This document shows positions 1-6,954 of a DNA stretch of 8,050 nt, one piece after another; positions within the stretch are counted from its first letter, which is position 1, and every line of letters begins with the position of its first letter. The translations under genes were made by a program, and so were the position numbers. The notes beneath the pieces were generated by a model. It made no database searches. It saw only the letters and a program-made list of their open reading frames with translations, and had not been told where the DNA came from. The stretch comes from Verrucomicrobiota bacterium (GTDB lineage Bacteria > Verrucomicrobiota > Verrucomicrobiia > Limisphaerales > AV2). The DNA lies in the NCBI GenBank assembly GCA_003218935.1, contig QHPA01000090.1, positions 1-8,050 of the forward strand, in the 5' to 3' direction.

Positions 1-84
1 ACGCCAACGCTTGTCCGCCGGCTGATGGAAACGCTCCTCCACCTGCACCTGAAAGTGAAGCGGGACCTTGATTTTGTCGCTCAT
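1..84 (-). CDS. Unidentified gene, 5' end only (runs off left edge)
   Basis: The minus strand reads an open frame of 28 codons from an ATG at 84-82 to the window edge, beginning MSDKIKVPLHFQVQVEER. The start is plausible because it follows the stop of the upstream same-strand membrane-protein gene by 55 bp and the peptide has a natural mix of charged and hydrophobic residues. No good Shine-Dalgarno sequence precedes it (the bases before the ATG are pyrimidine-rich). The fragment is too short to assign a family; I do not recognise it. It could be the second gene of a two-gene unit with the 125-residue protein. Confidence 0.45.
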   Translation of the reverse strand, partial: MSDKIKVPLHFQVQVEERFHQPADKRWR

Positions 85-139
85 AAGAGAGCGAGTTTGA
101 CGGTCTCAGCAGGGGGCGAAAGGGCAGGGGGACTCGAGT

Positions 140-517
140 TTACCTTTTGCGAGCGTTGGCAAGGCCATACCCACCGAATGCTCCAATCACCATGCAAAGC
201 AGTTGCTTTCCCGTGTCGGCCTGCCCGGTGAAGATCGCCGCTATCCCCGCCGCCGCAATCATCCCGAGGATCCACAACGAGCCAACATTCCACTGCCGCG
301 TCGCTCGGGCCTCGATCTCACACTTCTTCAACTCCAGTTCCTTCCACTTGGCAAATGCTTCGCTGGCTGGGTCCATGAGCGCATTGATAACATTCACCCA
401 CGGCGCCGTCGAGCCGCCCGGCGCCACAACACCCAATGCCTGCGCGCACGGCGGCAACTGCTCGGTTCGTTGGAGCGCGTACTCGAGACTGTCCGACTCG
501 GAGAATTGATCTTTCAT
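140..517 (-). CDS. Small membrane protein of unknown function, 125 aa
   Basis: I do not recognise a family. The N-terminal half (residues 1-55) is polar to neutral and includes a proline/glycine-containing stretch around 21-39. Residues 56-74 form a highly charged K/E-rich helix (KWKELELKKCEIEAR) that ends just before two hydrophobic segments at about 79-97 and 105-121, closed by a basic ANARKR tail. This suggests a cytoplasmic amphipathic helix followed by a two-pass membrane hairpin, a layout seen in DUF2335-like and some holin-like proteins, but I see no diagnostic motif. I prefer the ATG at 517 to an in-frame upstream start at 553, because a GGGTGGGA purine stretch lies just upstream and the extra 12 residues look unstructured. 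It is co-directional with the partial gene at the left edge. Confidence 0.65.
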   Translation of the reverse strand: MKDQFSESDSLEYALQRTEQLPPCAQALGVVAPGGSTAPWVNVINALMDPASEAFAKWKELELKKCEIEARATRQWNVGSLWILGMIAAAGIAAIFTGQADTGKQLLCMVIGAFGGYGLANARKR

Positions 518-605
518 GCACTCAGTTTCCCACCCGGGCCGGGCCTCGGCCAACGAAAAATCCGCCGTTGACTTTCTAACTAGCTACGAGGACTCTCGCC
601 GACGT

Positions 606-782
606 ATGCAAACGATCACTCTCAAGATACGACCTGACGTGATTAGAGCAGTCCGCACGCTCAACGCGCAGATTAACGGGTCGTTCGGCGGGAAAACCAA
701 GTCCCGCAATCGCACCGCGGCTTCGCGGAAGAACCTAAAACGAGCCAATAGAGCTAGAAGAATTCATGTCGCAGTAGCGTGA
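606..782 (+). CDS. Possible 58-aa basic small protein
   Basis: The frame from the ATG at 606 encodes 58 residues: a short N-terminal part (MQTITLKIRPDVIRAVRTLN) that could form a strand and a helix, then a strongly basic tail (residues 33-53, rich in R, K, S, N) with repeated SRxx/RAxR patterns. Such tails occur in small nucleic-acid-binding or ribosome-associated proteins and in many uncharacterised small bacterial proteins. A TTGAC-like -35 element lies at 568-573, but no convincing -10 matches it, and the ribosome-binding site is weak (GAGGA about 14 bases upstream). It is divergent from the 125-aa membrane-protein gene, 88 bp away. An in-frame start at 516 exists but would overlap that gene's start. 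It may be a chance frame. Confidence 0.3.
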   Translation: MQTITLKIRPDVIRAVRTLNAQINGSFGGKTKSRNRTAASRKNLKRANRARRIHVAVA

Positions 783-986
783 CTGAAACCGGCGGCGCAC
801 CAGGACGCAACCGAACGCCGCCACAACCAAAACAATGCCGTGAACCTCAAAGCCATGCCCTCCTATTCATGCTCGGTTTATTCGCACAATGTTAGTTATA
901 TTTAGTTCACCCGATGGCCCTGAATTTCATCGTACGCACCCGAACCCGCAGGCCCAAGCTGGTTCAGGAACAGACCCAGAATCGCT

Positions 987-2438
987 TCACGCCGCTGCCA
1001 TTGTCCGCCGATAGACATCCACGTATTCCGCCGTGGTTCGCTCCCAGGAAAAGTCCGTCGATATTGCATTCTTCCTGAAGTGGCGAAGTAATGGCGGCTC
1101 GCCGTAGAGGACCAGCGCCTTGCGGATCGCTTTGGCCAGCGCGCGAGACGAATATTCGTAGAACTTGATCCCATTCGCCTGCTCCAGGCTTTCCGTCAGG
1201 TCTATGATCGAATCATCCAGGCCGCCGGTGGCACGGACGATCGGAATCGCGCCGTATCGCAGGCTATACATCTGATTCAAGCCGCATGGCTCGAATCGCG
1301 AAGGCATGAGATAAAAATCGCAGCCGGCTTCGATGCGATGGGACAGGGGATGATCGTAACCGATCCTTGCGGCCGCTTTGTCCGGATAGCGTCGGGCAAG
1401 GTTTTGGAAAGCCTTTTCGAGCAGGGGCGAACCGCTGCCGAGCAACACGAACTGCATGTTCGCAGCGAGCATCTCCACCAAAGCCCCGAGCAGAATGTCG
1501 CTGCCTTTTTGGTCCACCAGACGGCTTATGTTGCCGAACAGCGGCCGGTCCGACACCTGGGGCAGACCCATCGTCAGTTGAAGCGAAAGTTTCTCGGCGT
1601 CTTTGCCGCGAAGATTGCGGAGCGCAAAAGAATTCTTCAGGAACGGATTGCCGGTCGTTTTCCATTCCGTGTAATCCACTCCGTTCAGGATGCCGACGAG
1701 TGAACGCTGGCGTTGCCGCAGGATGTCGTCCAATCCGCAGCCGAACGCTTCGGTCAGGATTTCCCTCGCGTAACGCGGACTGACAGTAGTGATCAAATCG
1801 GCGCAGGTAATTCCCGCCTTCAGGCAATTCATTCGGCCGTAGAACTCGGCCCCTCCCGGATGGAAATAGTCCTCGGGCAAATTGGTCAGCTCGTAGGCCG
1901 AACTGGGAAACACCCCTTGATACGCGAGGTTGTGAATCGTAAGGCAGGTTTTGGGCGCGGTCCCCCACCCGGCCCGTTCTTTTGCGTGTTTGATCAGCAG
2001 CGGCACCAGGCCGACCTGCCAATCGTGCACGTGCACCAGGTCCGGCTGCCACGGCAAATAACGAGCCAGGTGCACGACGCATTTGGAAAAGAAGACGAAC
2101 CGCTCTGCGTTGTCAGGATAATCGGCGCCTGTTTCCTGATACAGCCCGGCGCGATGAAAAAAATCGGACTGACGAATGAAGTAAACCGTCAGCCCGGGTT
2201 CCCATTCGAGTTGGAACACTTCACCCTCGACCCGGCGTGTTCCGAGGGGCAAATCAATGCGCAGGTTCGAAGGATGAATTCCGGGAAATTTTTCAAGAAT
2301 CCCTTGGTAGAGCGGCGTGGCCAGGCCGACTTGCAGTCCCGCCTTAGCCAGCGCTTTCGCCAACGCGCCCACCACGTCGGCCAGCCCGCCCGTTTTCGAA
2401 TATGGATGTACCTCGCTGCTGGCGAGCAGGACTTTCAT
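987..2438 (-). CDS. glgA: Glycogen synthase (ADP-glucose:alpha-1,4-glucan glucosyltransferase, GT5)
   Basis: This cytoplasmic enzyme transfers glucose from ADP-glucose to the non-reducing end of an alpha-1,4-glucan, the elongation step of bacterial glycogen synthesis. The protein has 483 residues, close to the usual ~480. Visible GT-B signatures are the N-terminal KTGGLADV motif (residues 15-22, ADP-glucose binding), HVHDWQ (136-141), the loop LNGVDYTEW (251-259), SRLVDQKG (305-312, with the R306/K311 pair that contacts phosphates), RFEPCGLNQ (381-389, E383 as the conserved catalytic-site glutamate) and TGGL (404-407). All key residues are present, so it should be active. I chose the ATG at 2438 because family members begin MKVLxxSSE; an in-frame TTG at 2456 would add six residues and has a slightly better purine stretch (CGGATGAG) upstream. 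It lies 27 bp after serS on the same strand and is probably translated from the same mRNA. No branching enzyme or ADP-glucose pyrophosphorylase gene is in view. Confidence 0.96.
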   Translation of the reverse strand: MKVLLASSEVHPYSKTGGLADVVGALAKALAKAGLQVGLATPLYQGILEKFPGIHPSNLRIDLPLGTRRVEGEVFQLEWEPGLTVYFIRQSDFFHRAGLYQETGADYPDNAERFVFFSKCVVHLARYLPWQPDLVHVHDWQVGLVPLLIKHAKERAGWGTAPKTCLTIHNLAYQGVFPSSAYELTNLPEDYFHPGGAEFYGRMNCLKAGITCADLITTVSPRYAREILTEAFGCGLDDILRQRQRSLVGILNGVDYTEWKTTGNPFLKNSFALRNLRGKDAEKLSLQLTMGLPQVSDRPLFGNISRLVDQKGSDILLGALVEMLAANMQFVLLGSGSPLLEKAFQNLARRYPDKAAARIGYDHPLSHRIEAGCDFYLMPSRFEPCGLNQMYSLRYGAIPIVRATGGLDDSIIDLTESLEQANGIKFYEYSSRALAKAIRKALVLYGEPPLLRHFRKNAISTDFSWERTTAEYVDVYRRTMAAA

Positions 2439-2465
2439 CGTGCGGCGAGGGAGCAACTCATCCGT

Positions 2466-3857
2466 TTACGCGGTAATTCGGTCGGCCTTCAGGTAAGGCT
2501 GAAGAGCGGCTGGAATCGAAATGCTGCCGTCGGTTTGTTGGAAAGTCTCCACCAGAGCCACGAAAAGTCTGGCGAGCGCCGTGCCGCTGCCATTGAGAAT
2601 GTGCGGGAATCTGTTCTCTCCGGCCTCGGTTTTGAAGCGCAGGTTCATCCGCCGCGCCTGGAAATCTTCGCAATTCGAGCAGCTCGAAACTTCGAGATAG
2701 CTCCCCTGCCCTGGCGCCCAGACTTCGATGTCGTATGTCTTGGCGCTGGCAAATCCCATGTCGCCGGTGCACAACAGCACAACGCGGTAATGCAGCCCCA
2801 GCGATTGCAGGACGCGTTCCGCGTCCGCGACCATTTTCTCCAGCTCATCGTAACTGTGCTCCGGTTTGACAATCTTGATCAGCTCGACTTTGTCGAACTG
2901 ATGGACGCGAATCATGCCGCGCGTCCCGACACCCGCCGCCCCGGCCTCGGCGCGGAAGCAGGGACTGTAAGCAACGTAACGAATCGGCAACTGGCTCTCT
3001 TTCAGGATTTCCTCGCGGTGGATGTTGACCACCGGAGCTTCGGCGGTGGGCACCAAAAAGTCTTGGGCTTTCAGCACACCGATTGCCTCTGCCTCGTCCT
3101 GGTCTTCTTCGTCCGGCTCGTCAAAATCATAATCAAAATCTCTCACCCCCTGTCGAACCGCGTATGATTGATCAACAAATTTGGGGAATTGACCGACGCC
3201 CTCCATGCAGTGACGCCCTACGATGAAAGGAGGAGACACCTCGGTGTACCCGTGATGCGTGATGTGCAGATCGAGCAGGAACTGAATCAACGCACGCTCC
3301 AGGCGTGCGCCCCAACCGGTGAAAAGCAGAAAGCCGCTGCCGCTCAACTTCGCGCCACGCGCAAAATCGACCAACTTCAAGCTCTCGCAAAGATCAATGT
3401 GCGGCTTCGGCTTGAAACTGAAAGTTGATTTTTCGCCCCAAGTGCGGACCAGGCGATTATCTTGAGCATCCTTTCCTTCGGGGACAGTTTCGTGCGGGAG
3501 ATTTGGCAGCTCCAACAGGATACTTCGGCGAAACAAGTCGCTGATCGTGTCTCCTTCCTTGCCTCCTTCGAGAGCTTTTTTCTCGGATTGCAGTTTGGCG
3601 ATCTTGTCGCCAATTTGTCGTGCCTCCGCCTTCTTTTCCTCGGCCTCGGTCGTCCTTTTTTGCGTCATCAACGCGCCTATTTCCTTGGAAGTCTTGTTGA
3701 GTTGCGCGTTGAGCTTTTGAATCTCCGCGTTCCATTGCCGCAGTATCTCGTCGAGTTTTAACAGTTTATCAATCTTAGCCTCATCCCCTGCCCCGCGGGT
3801 GGCCAGTCGCCGGCGGACAGAATCCGGTTGTTCGCGAATCGATTTAATGTCGAGCAC
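2466..3857 (-). CDS. serS: Seryl-tRNA synthetase (class II) with acidic insertion
   Basis: SerS attaches serine to tRNA-Ser (and primes tRNA-Sec where present) in the cytoplasm. The N-terminal ~110 residues form the charged coiled-coil arm (heptad-like K/E/L pattern, about 25-97) that grips the long variable arm of tRNA-Ser. The class II core follows: the TAE serine-pocket motif at 271-273, motif 2 FRAEAG at 301-306 continuing to RVHQFDKVE, the SSCSNCEDFQARR segment at 391-403, and motif 3 NGSGTALAR at 422-430. Length is 463, longer than the common ~425. Part of the surplus is an acidic segment at about 238-265, just before the TAE motif. I chose the GTG at 3857, giving MLDIKSIRE, the usual SerS beginning; an ATG at 3878 would add seven residues but lies upstream of a TATAAT box that would place the transcript start near the GTG. 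glgA follows 27 bp downstream. Confidence 0.96.
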   Translation of the reverse strand: MLDIKSIREQPDSVRRRLATRGAGDEAKIDKLLKLDEILRQWNAEIQKLNAQLNKTSKEIGALMTQKRTTEAEEKKAEARQIGDKIAKLQSEKKALEGGKEGDTISDLFRRSILLELPNLPHETVPEGKDAQDNRLVRTWGEKSTFSFKPKPHIDLCESLKLVDFARGAKLSGSGFLLFTGWGARLERALIQFLLDLHITHHGYTEVSPPFIVGRHCMEGVGQFPKFVDQSYAVRQGVRDFDYDFDEPDEEDQDEAEAIGVLKAQDFLVPTAEAPVVNIHREEILKESQLPIRYVAYSPCFRAEAGAAGVGTRGMIRVHQFDKVELIKIVKPEHSYDELEKMVADAERVLQSLGLHYRVVLLCTGDMGFASAKTYDIEVWAPGQGSYLEVSSCSNCEDFQARRMNLRFKTEAGENRFPHILNGSGTALARLFVALVETFQQTDGSISIPAALQPYLKADRITA

Positions 3858-3863
3858 CGCGGC

Positions 3864-3891
3864 ATTATAGGAAGGCACTTCGTTAGAGCAA
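3864..3891 (-). promoter_or_regulatory. Sigma-70-like promoter for serS-glgA, leaderless geometry
   Basis: On the minus strand a perfect TATAAT (3869-3864) is preceded by TTGCTC (3891-3886) with a 16-base spacer. Only six bases separate the -10 box from the GTG start of serS, so transcription would begin at or within a base of the start codon and no Shine-Dalgarno sequence could be included. The perfect -10 box makes this the best promoter in the window; the -35 box matches only TTG. Confidence 0.6.
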
Positions 3892-3958
3892 GGTGGAACC
3901 CGGAATGTCGGAGTTTAGAGCAGGCGTGACACAAACCCCGCGTGGTCGAACTGCCGGC

Positions 3959-3987
3959 TTGCGATCACAGCCGGACAAAGGCATAAA
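3959..3987 (+). promoter_or_regulatory. Candidate promoter for the MOSC-glycosyltransferase unit
   Basis: TTGCGA (3959-3964) and CATAAA (3982-3987) each match four of six consensus bases and are separated by exactly 17 bases. The ATG of the MOSC gene begins nine bases after the -10 box, implying a leader of only a few bases. It is divergent from the serS promoter, with about 67 bp between the two -35 boxes. Confidence 0.4.
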
Positions 3988-3996
3988 CCGCTGACT

Positions 3997-4493
3997 ATGT
4001 CACAGGAACTCGTCGGTCGTGTCGTCTCGCTTCACTTGCATCCGGCCAAACCCGGCATGCCGTTGAACCCGGTTGATTTCGTTGACGTGGTCGCTGGGAA
4101 AGGCATCGACGGCGAGCCGCGCTACTTTGGCCGCATCAGCCAAGCGACCGGCCAACCCAGCCGCCGCCAGGTCAGTTTGATCGAACGAGAGCAAATCGTC
4201 GAGCACGCCGCATCGCTCGGTTTGGAAATAATCCCTCCGGGCGCGGTGCGCGCAAATATTGAAACGCTCGGCATCGACCTGATCGCGTGGTCGGCCAACA
4301 AATTGAAATCGGCGGCGCCGTTCTTTTCCTCGCTGAACCGCGCACCCCGTGCGAGAAGATGGACGCCATTTGCCAGGGATTGCGCGAGCGGATGCAAAAC
4401 AATCGTCAGGGCGTCATGGCGCAGGTCGTAAAGTCCGGCCGAATCCGGGTGAATGATCCAATCAAGCTGGTAAAAGACGTCCGGCCCGCTTAA
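3997..4493 (+). pseudogene. MOSC-domain protein, frameshifted (YiiM-like)
   Basis: MOSC domains (MoCo sulfurase C-terminal type) bind or carry sulfur in molybdenum-related and other detoxification reactions. The first frame from ATG 3997 gives a typical N-terminal half (GRVVSLHLHPAKPG, then the Q-SLIERE segment, then GAVRANIETLGIDLIA at about 82-97). At about 4287 the homology switches to the +2 frame, which continues with VGQQIEIGGAVLFLAEP, the TPCEK segment carrying the conserved MOSC cysteine, and RVNDPIKLV, ending at the TAA at 4491-4493. Adding one base between GCG (4285-4287) and TGG restores GIDLIA-L-VGQQIEIG, exactly the expected pattern, and gives a 165-residue protein, normal for a single-domain MOSC. 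Without it the first frame ends at 4431 in an arginine-rich tail. Either the gene is recently inactivated or the base was lost in sequencing. The glycosyltransferase gene follows 16 bp later. Confidence 0.85.
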
Positions 4494-4509
4494 GCTCAGG
4501 GCCAGCCTT

Positions 4510-5817
4510 GTGAAAATTCTCGTCCTGACCAGTCTCTATCCGCCGCATCATGCCGGCACTTACGATTTGCGCTGCCAATCGACCACCGAGGCGCTTCGGC
4601 TGCGCGGGCACCTGACCCTGGTAGTGACTTCCAATCACGGGCTGAATACCGAGCAGCGTGACGAAGAAGTTCATCGGCGGCTGCTTTTGAATGGCGTCTA
4701 TGGTCACCCGTTGCTCACGCGGTTCCGTGAGTTGCAGGAAGTTGAAGAGCATAACAACCGCGTCCTTCACGAGGTCATCGCTGATTTCCAGCCCGATCTC
4801 GTCCATGTCTGGAGCCTGCTTGGACTTTCGAAGTCGTTGATCTTCGCGCTGCGCAACTCCCGGTTGCCCACCGTTTACGACGTTGCCGATCGCTGGCTGG
4901 CGGAGGAGTTACGCCAGGATCCATGGCTTCGCTGGTGGAACGCGCCTGCCACAAATCTCACGCGCATCGGCCTTGAACTCGCCGGCCAGCGAAACCGACT
5001 CGATGCCATCGCGCCCACGCGCATGATGAGGGGAATCGAACGCATCCCGGAAGTTTTTGGCTCCCCCGCAATGATCGCGAAGGTCCAACCTAATTCCATT
5101 TCGGCATTCCGTTTTGACCGGCTTTACTTCTGCAGCCGGGCGCTCAAACAGACGACTGAAGAAAGCGGCTTTCGCGTCAGCCACGGCGAAATCATTCATC
5201 CAGGCATTCCGGTGCAGCATTTTGTCGGCGAAGTGAAACCGTCCGCCACGCCGGTTAAAAAGCTTCTGATCGTCAGCCCGTTGGACGAAGCAAGCGGCGT
5301 GATGACCGCGGCTCAGGCGTTGTTGCAACTGCGACAAAACAACGCGCAAGCCACCTTGAGCATCTTCGGCCGCGGCGAATCGGACTACGTCTCGCAACTC
5401 CGCTCGTTTGTCGTGCAAAACTCTCTGCCGGTCGAGTTCCTGACGGTGTCAAACCAAAACCGGGACCTGGCCGCCATTTATCGCCAACACGATGCCCTGC
5501 TCTACACCGCCGAATGGGAAGAACCTTTTGCCACTGTGCCGTTGGAAGCGATGGCTTGCGGTTTGCCGGTAATCGGCGCCTGCGTCGGCGGAGGGCGCGA
5601 ATTGTTTCGCCACGGCGAAAATGCCCTTATTTACACATCTGGCGACCCGTTGGAACTCGCGGCGCGCATCCAGGAACTTCAAATGCAACCCGCGCTGCGC
5701 CGTCAAATGGCTGAAACGGCCCAGGCGGAAGTCCAAAGCAAGTACAACGAGACGACGGTGGTGGACCAAGTCGAGAACTATCTGAACGCATCGATCGAAG
5801 TCTGGCAGCACACGTGA
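4510..5817 (+). CDS. Glycosyltransferase family 4-type (GT-B) protein
   Basis: This is a retaining GT-B glycosyltransferase of 435 residues, likely transferring a sugar from a nucleotide donor to a surface polysaccharide, lipid or small acceptor; the substrate cannot be told from sequence. The N-terminal acceptor domain starts MKILVLTSLYPPHHAGTYDL with a glycine near residue 16 and a VHVWSLLGL segment (98-106). The C-terminal donor domain begins near 251 (KLLIVSPLDEASGV), has LSIFGRGE (283-290) and the classical EX7E motif with E338 and E346 in EEPFATVPLEAMACGLPVIG, followed by GGGRELF (360-366). All donor-site residues expected are present. The start is a GTG at 4510, with AGGG about 9 bases upstream. 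It lies 16 bp after the MOSC stop, so is probably co-transcribed. It converges with the membrane-protein cluster, with 14 bp between stops and no obvious terminator hairpin. Confidence 0.92.
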   Translation: MKILVLTSLYPPHHAGTYDLRCQSTTEALRLRGHLTLVVTSNHGLNTEQRDEEVHRRLLLNGVYGHPLLTRFRELQEVEEHNNRVLHEVIADFQPDLVHVWSLLGLSKSLIFALRNSRLPTVYDVADRWLAEELRQDPWLRWWNAPATNLTRIGLELAGQRNRLDAIAPTRMMRGIERIPEVFGSPAMIAKVQPNSISAFRFDRLYFCSRALKQTTEESGFRVSHGEIIHPGIPVQHFVGEVKPSATPVKKLLIVSPLDEASGVMTAAQALLQLRQNNAQATLSIFGRGESDYVSQLRSFVVQNSLPVEFLTVSNQNRDLAAIYRQHDALLYTAEWEEPFATVPLEAMACGLPVIGACVGGGRELFRHGENALIYTSGDPLELAARIQELQMQPALRRQMAETAQAEVQSKYNETTVVDQVENYLNASIEVWQHT

Positions 5818-5831
5818 TTCGCAACAGAGGA

Positions 5832-6605
5832 TCAATCCTGCCGGCTACCCGATTCGGCTTGCTGGGCCGCGTTGGTTGCTTGCATACAAAACGAGCTAAA
5901 GGCCCTTCTTGCTTCCGATTCCACTTCTTCCTGCGCGGTGGGAAACCTGCCAAAGTACGACCTCCAGGCCCGGTTCGTGCCTGCCGAGCGAAGCTGTGCG
6001 ACCTCTTCCAACCACTTGCTGCGCGTCAGGCCATGCACGAGTCGGAAGTAGTCAGCCACCCTCGAGTTAGACGCAAAGACATCGCCGTGCACCAGGACCT
6101 CGTTCCGCCAAGGAGGCGACCAACCGCTGACGAACATGTCGATCCAGCCGTCAAGTGCCCGACCTAAGCGTCCCAGCAATGACTCGCGACCCCACCAGCA
6201 AATCTCACAACAACAAAGCAGGTCACCATCCGGGGATGGCGCTCGCAGCAGGTCCCATGTCAGACTGGTCGTTGCTCCGCGTGATAAGGGAGTGTTTATC
6301 ACCAGTAAATGGTTCGTAGCCAGGACTGGGCCAGCCCCGGCTCTGCATTCAAACCACCGTACCTGAAAATCAAGTGTTCGAGGGCCAACATTGGAAGCTG
6401 AAAAAGTGACCGTCCGACAGACGCCTTGGGCGTTTGTGCGAACCCCGAAAACCGGTGTCGAGAGCAGCAGCCAATCGCTGCCATTGCGTGGCAACCGCCG
6501 GCTTTGCGCCCACAATAGTGTCACCGCGATGAGGGGCATGGGCACCAGCAGAAACCAGGGCTTTGCGCGCAGGCGTTTCAGCTGAAGCGCCCTCGGCAAC
6601 AACAT
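5832..6605 (-). CDS. Membrane-anchored protein of unknown function, 257 aa
   Basis: I do not recognise this protein. A single hydrophobic segment (about 16-33, FLLVPMPLIAVTLLWAQ) preceded by basic residues suggests an N-terminal anchor with the rest outside the cytoplasm. Residues 52-120 alternate polar and hydrophobic residues and contain RTVTFSASNVGPRTLDFQVRW, the pattern of an Ig-like beta-sandwich strand pair. An unusual CCCEICWW cluster lies at 131-138, and the C-terminal third is mostly helical and charged (about 195-245). The ATG at 6605 is preferred over an upstream ATG at 6710 because it follows the stop of the upstream gene by two bases and has AAAGG nine bases upstream; the extra 35 residues from 6710 would overlap that gene. 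It is the last gene of the minus-strand cluster. Confidence 0.7.
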   Translation of the reverse strand: MLLPRALQLKRLRAKPWFLLVPMPLIAVTLLWAQSRRLPRNGSDWLLLSTPVFGVRTNAQGVCRTVTFSASNVGPRTLDFQVRWFECRAGAGPVLATNHLLVINTPLSRGATTSLTWDLLRAPSPDGDLLCCCEICWWGRESLLGRLGRALDGWIDMFVSGWSPPWRNEVLVHGDVFASNSRVADYFRLVHGLTRSKWLEEVAQLRSAGTNRAWRSYFGRFPTAQEEVESEARRAFSSFCMQATNAAQQAESGSRQD

Positions 6606-6607
6606 GG

Positions 6608-6877
6608 TCAATAACCTTTGATGCAAAGCTTGAGCGTCTGAAACATAACCCTGACGGGCACTGCAGCCAAGACCACAGCCAAAACCATCTGCCAGCGTGC
6701 GCCGCGCCAAAAAACTCTGCCGATTAACATGACAGTGACAATCGCGAATGCTCCTCCGAAAAATCCTAACTCATAATTCCCGCTGTTCTGTTCGATAAAA
6801 CAACTCCAGAGGAGAACATTCAGCGTTGCTGCGACGATGAGTCGGACCGACGAATCTTTGGTATCAACTTTCTCCAT
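6608..6877 (-). CDS. Small three-helix membrane protein, 89 aa, unknown function
   Basis: After a short charged N-terminus (MEKVDTKDSSVR) there are three hydrophobic segments at about 12-28, 36-53 and 62-79, with basic residues (R54, R58, R61) between the second and third, and a short CIKGY tail. No family motif is recognised. The stop is two bases before the ATG of the 257-aa gene, so the two are probably translationally coupled. The ATG at 6877 has no clear Shine-Dalgarno sequence. The 141-bp region upstream separates it from the 103-aa gene and contains an attC-like sequence. Confidence 0.65.
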   Translation of the reverse strand: MEKVDTKDSSVRLIVAATLNVLLWSCFIEQNSGNYELGFFGGAFAIVTVMLIGRVFWRGARWQMVLAVVLAAVPVRVMFQTLKLCIKGY

Positions 6878-6954
6878 AGGCGTGCGAAGTGGTCAACGAC
6901 CATACAAGCGCAGCCGCCGAGCGGGACGTGGCCTGCAATGATGATGTTCGCGCT

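Noticed and set aside
203..571. Plus-strand frames opposite the 125-aa membrane protein
   Set aside because: Arginine/histidine-rich shadow translations; the minus-strand frame has helices, a sensible start and a co-directional neighbour.
783..900. AGGAGG followed two bases later by ATG on the minus strand, encoding about 30 residues
   Set aside because: Spacing is too short for a working ribosome-binding site, the peptide is tryptophan-rich and not recognisable, and no neighbour supports it. The rest of 783-986 shows nothing I can name.
902..1174. Minus-strand 90-codon frame overlapping the glgA 3' end
   Set aside because: Mostly a shadow of glgA; the part beyond the glgA stop is too short to support a gene and has no own start signal.
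1264..2082. 272-codon minus-strand frame inside glgA
   Set aside because: It is a shifted frame of glgA with arginine/proline-rich, non-protein-like composition.
1713..3167. Very long (484-codon) plus-strand open frame opposite glgA and serS
   Set aside because: It is antisense to two certain genes with all family motifs, and its own translation shows no domain; long antisense frames are common in GC-rich coding DNA.
4462..4806. 114-codon minus-strand frame opposite the glycosyltransferase start
   Set aside because: Shadow of the glycosyltransferase, which has a complete GT-B motif set.
5818..5831. Bidirectional terminator between converging genes
   Set aside because: Only 14 bp, with no hairpin or T-run.
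5814..6167. 117-codon plus-strand frame after the glycosyltransferase
   Set aside because: Antisense to the 257-aa gene, with basic shadow-like composition and no ribosome-binding site.
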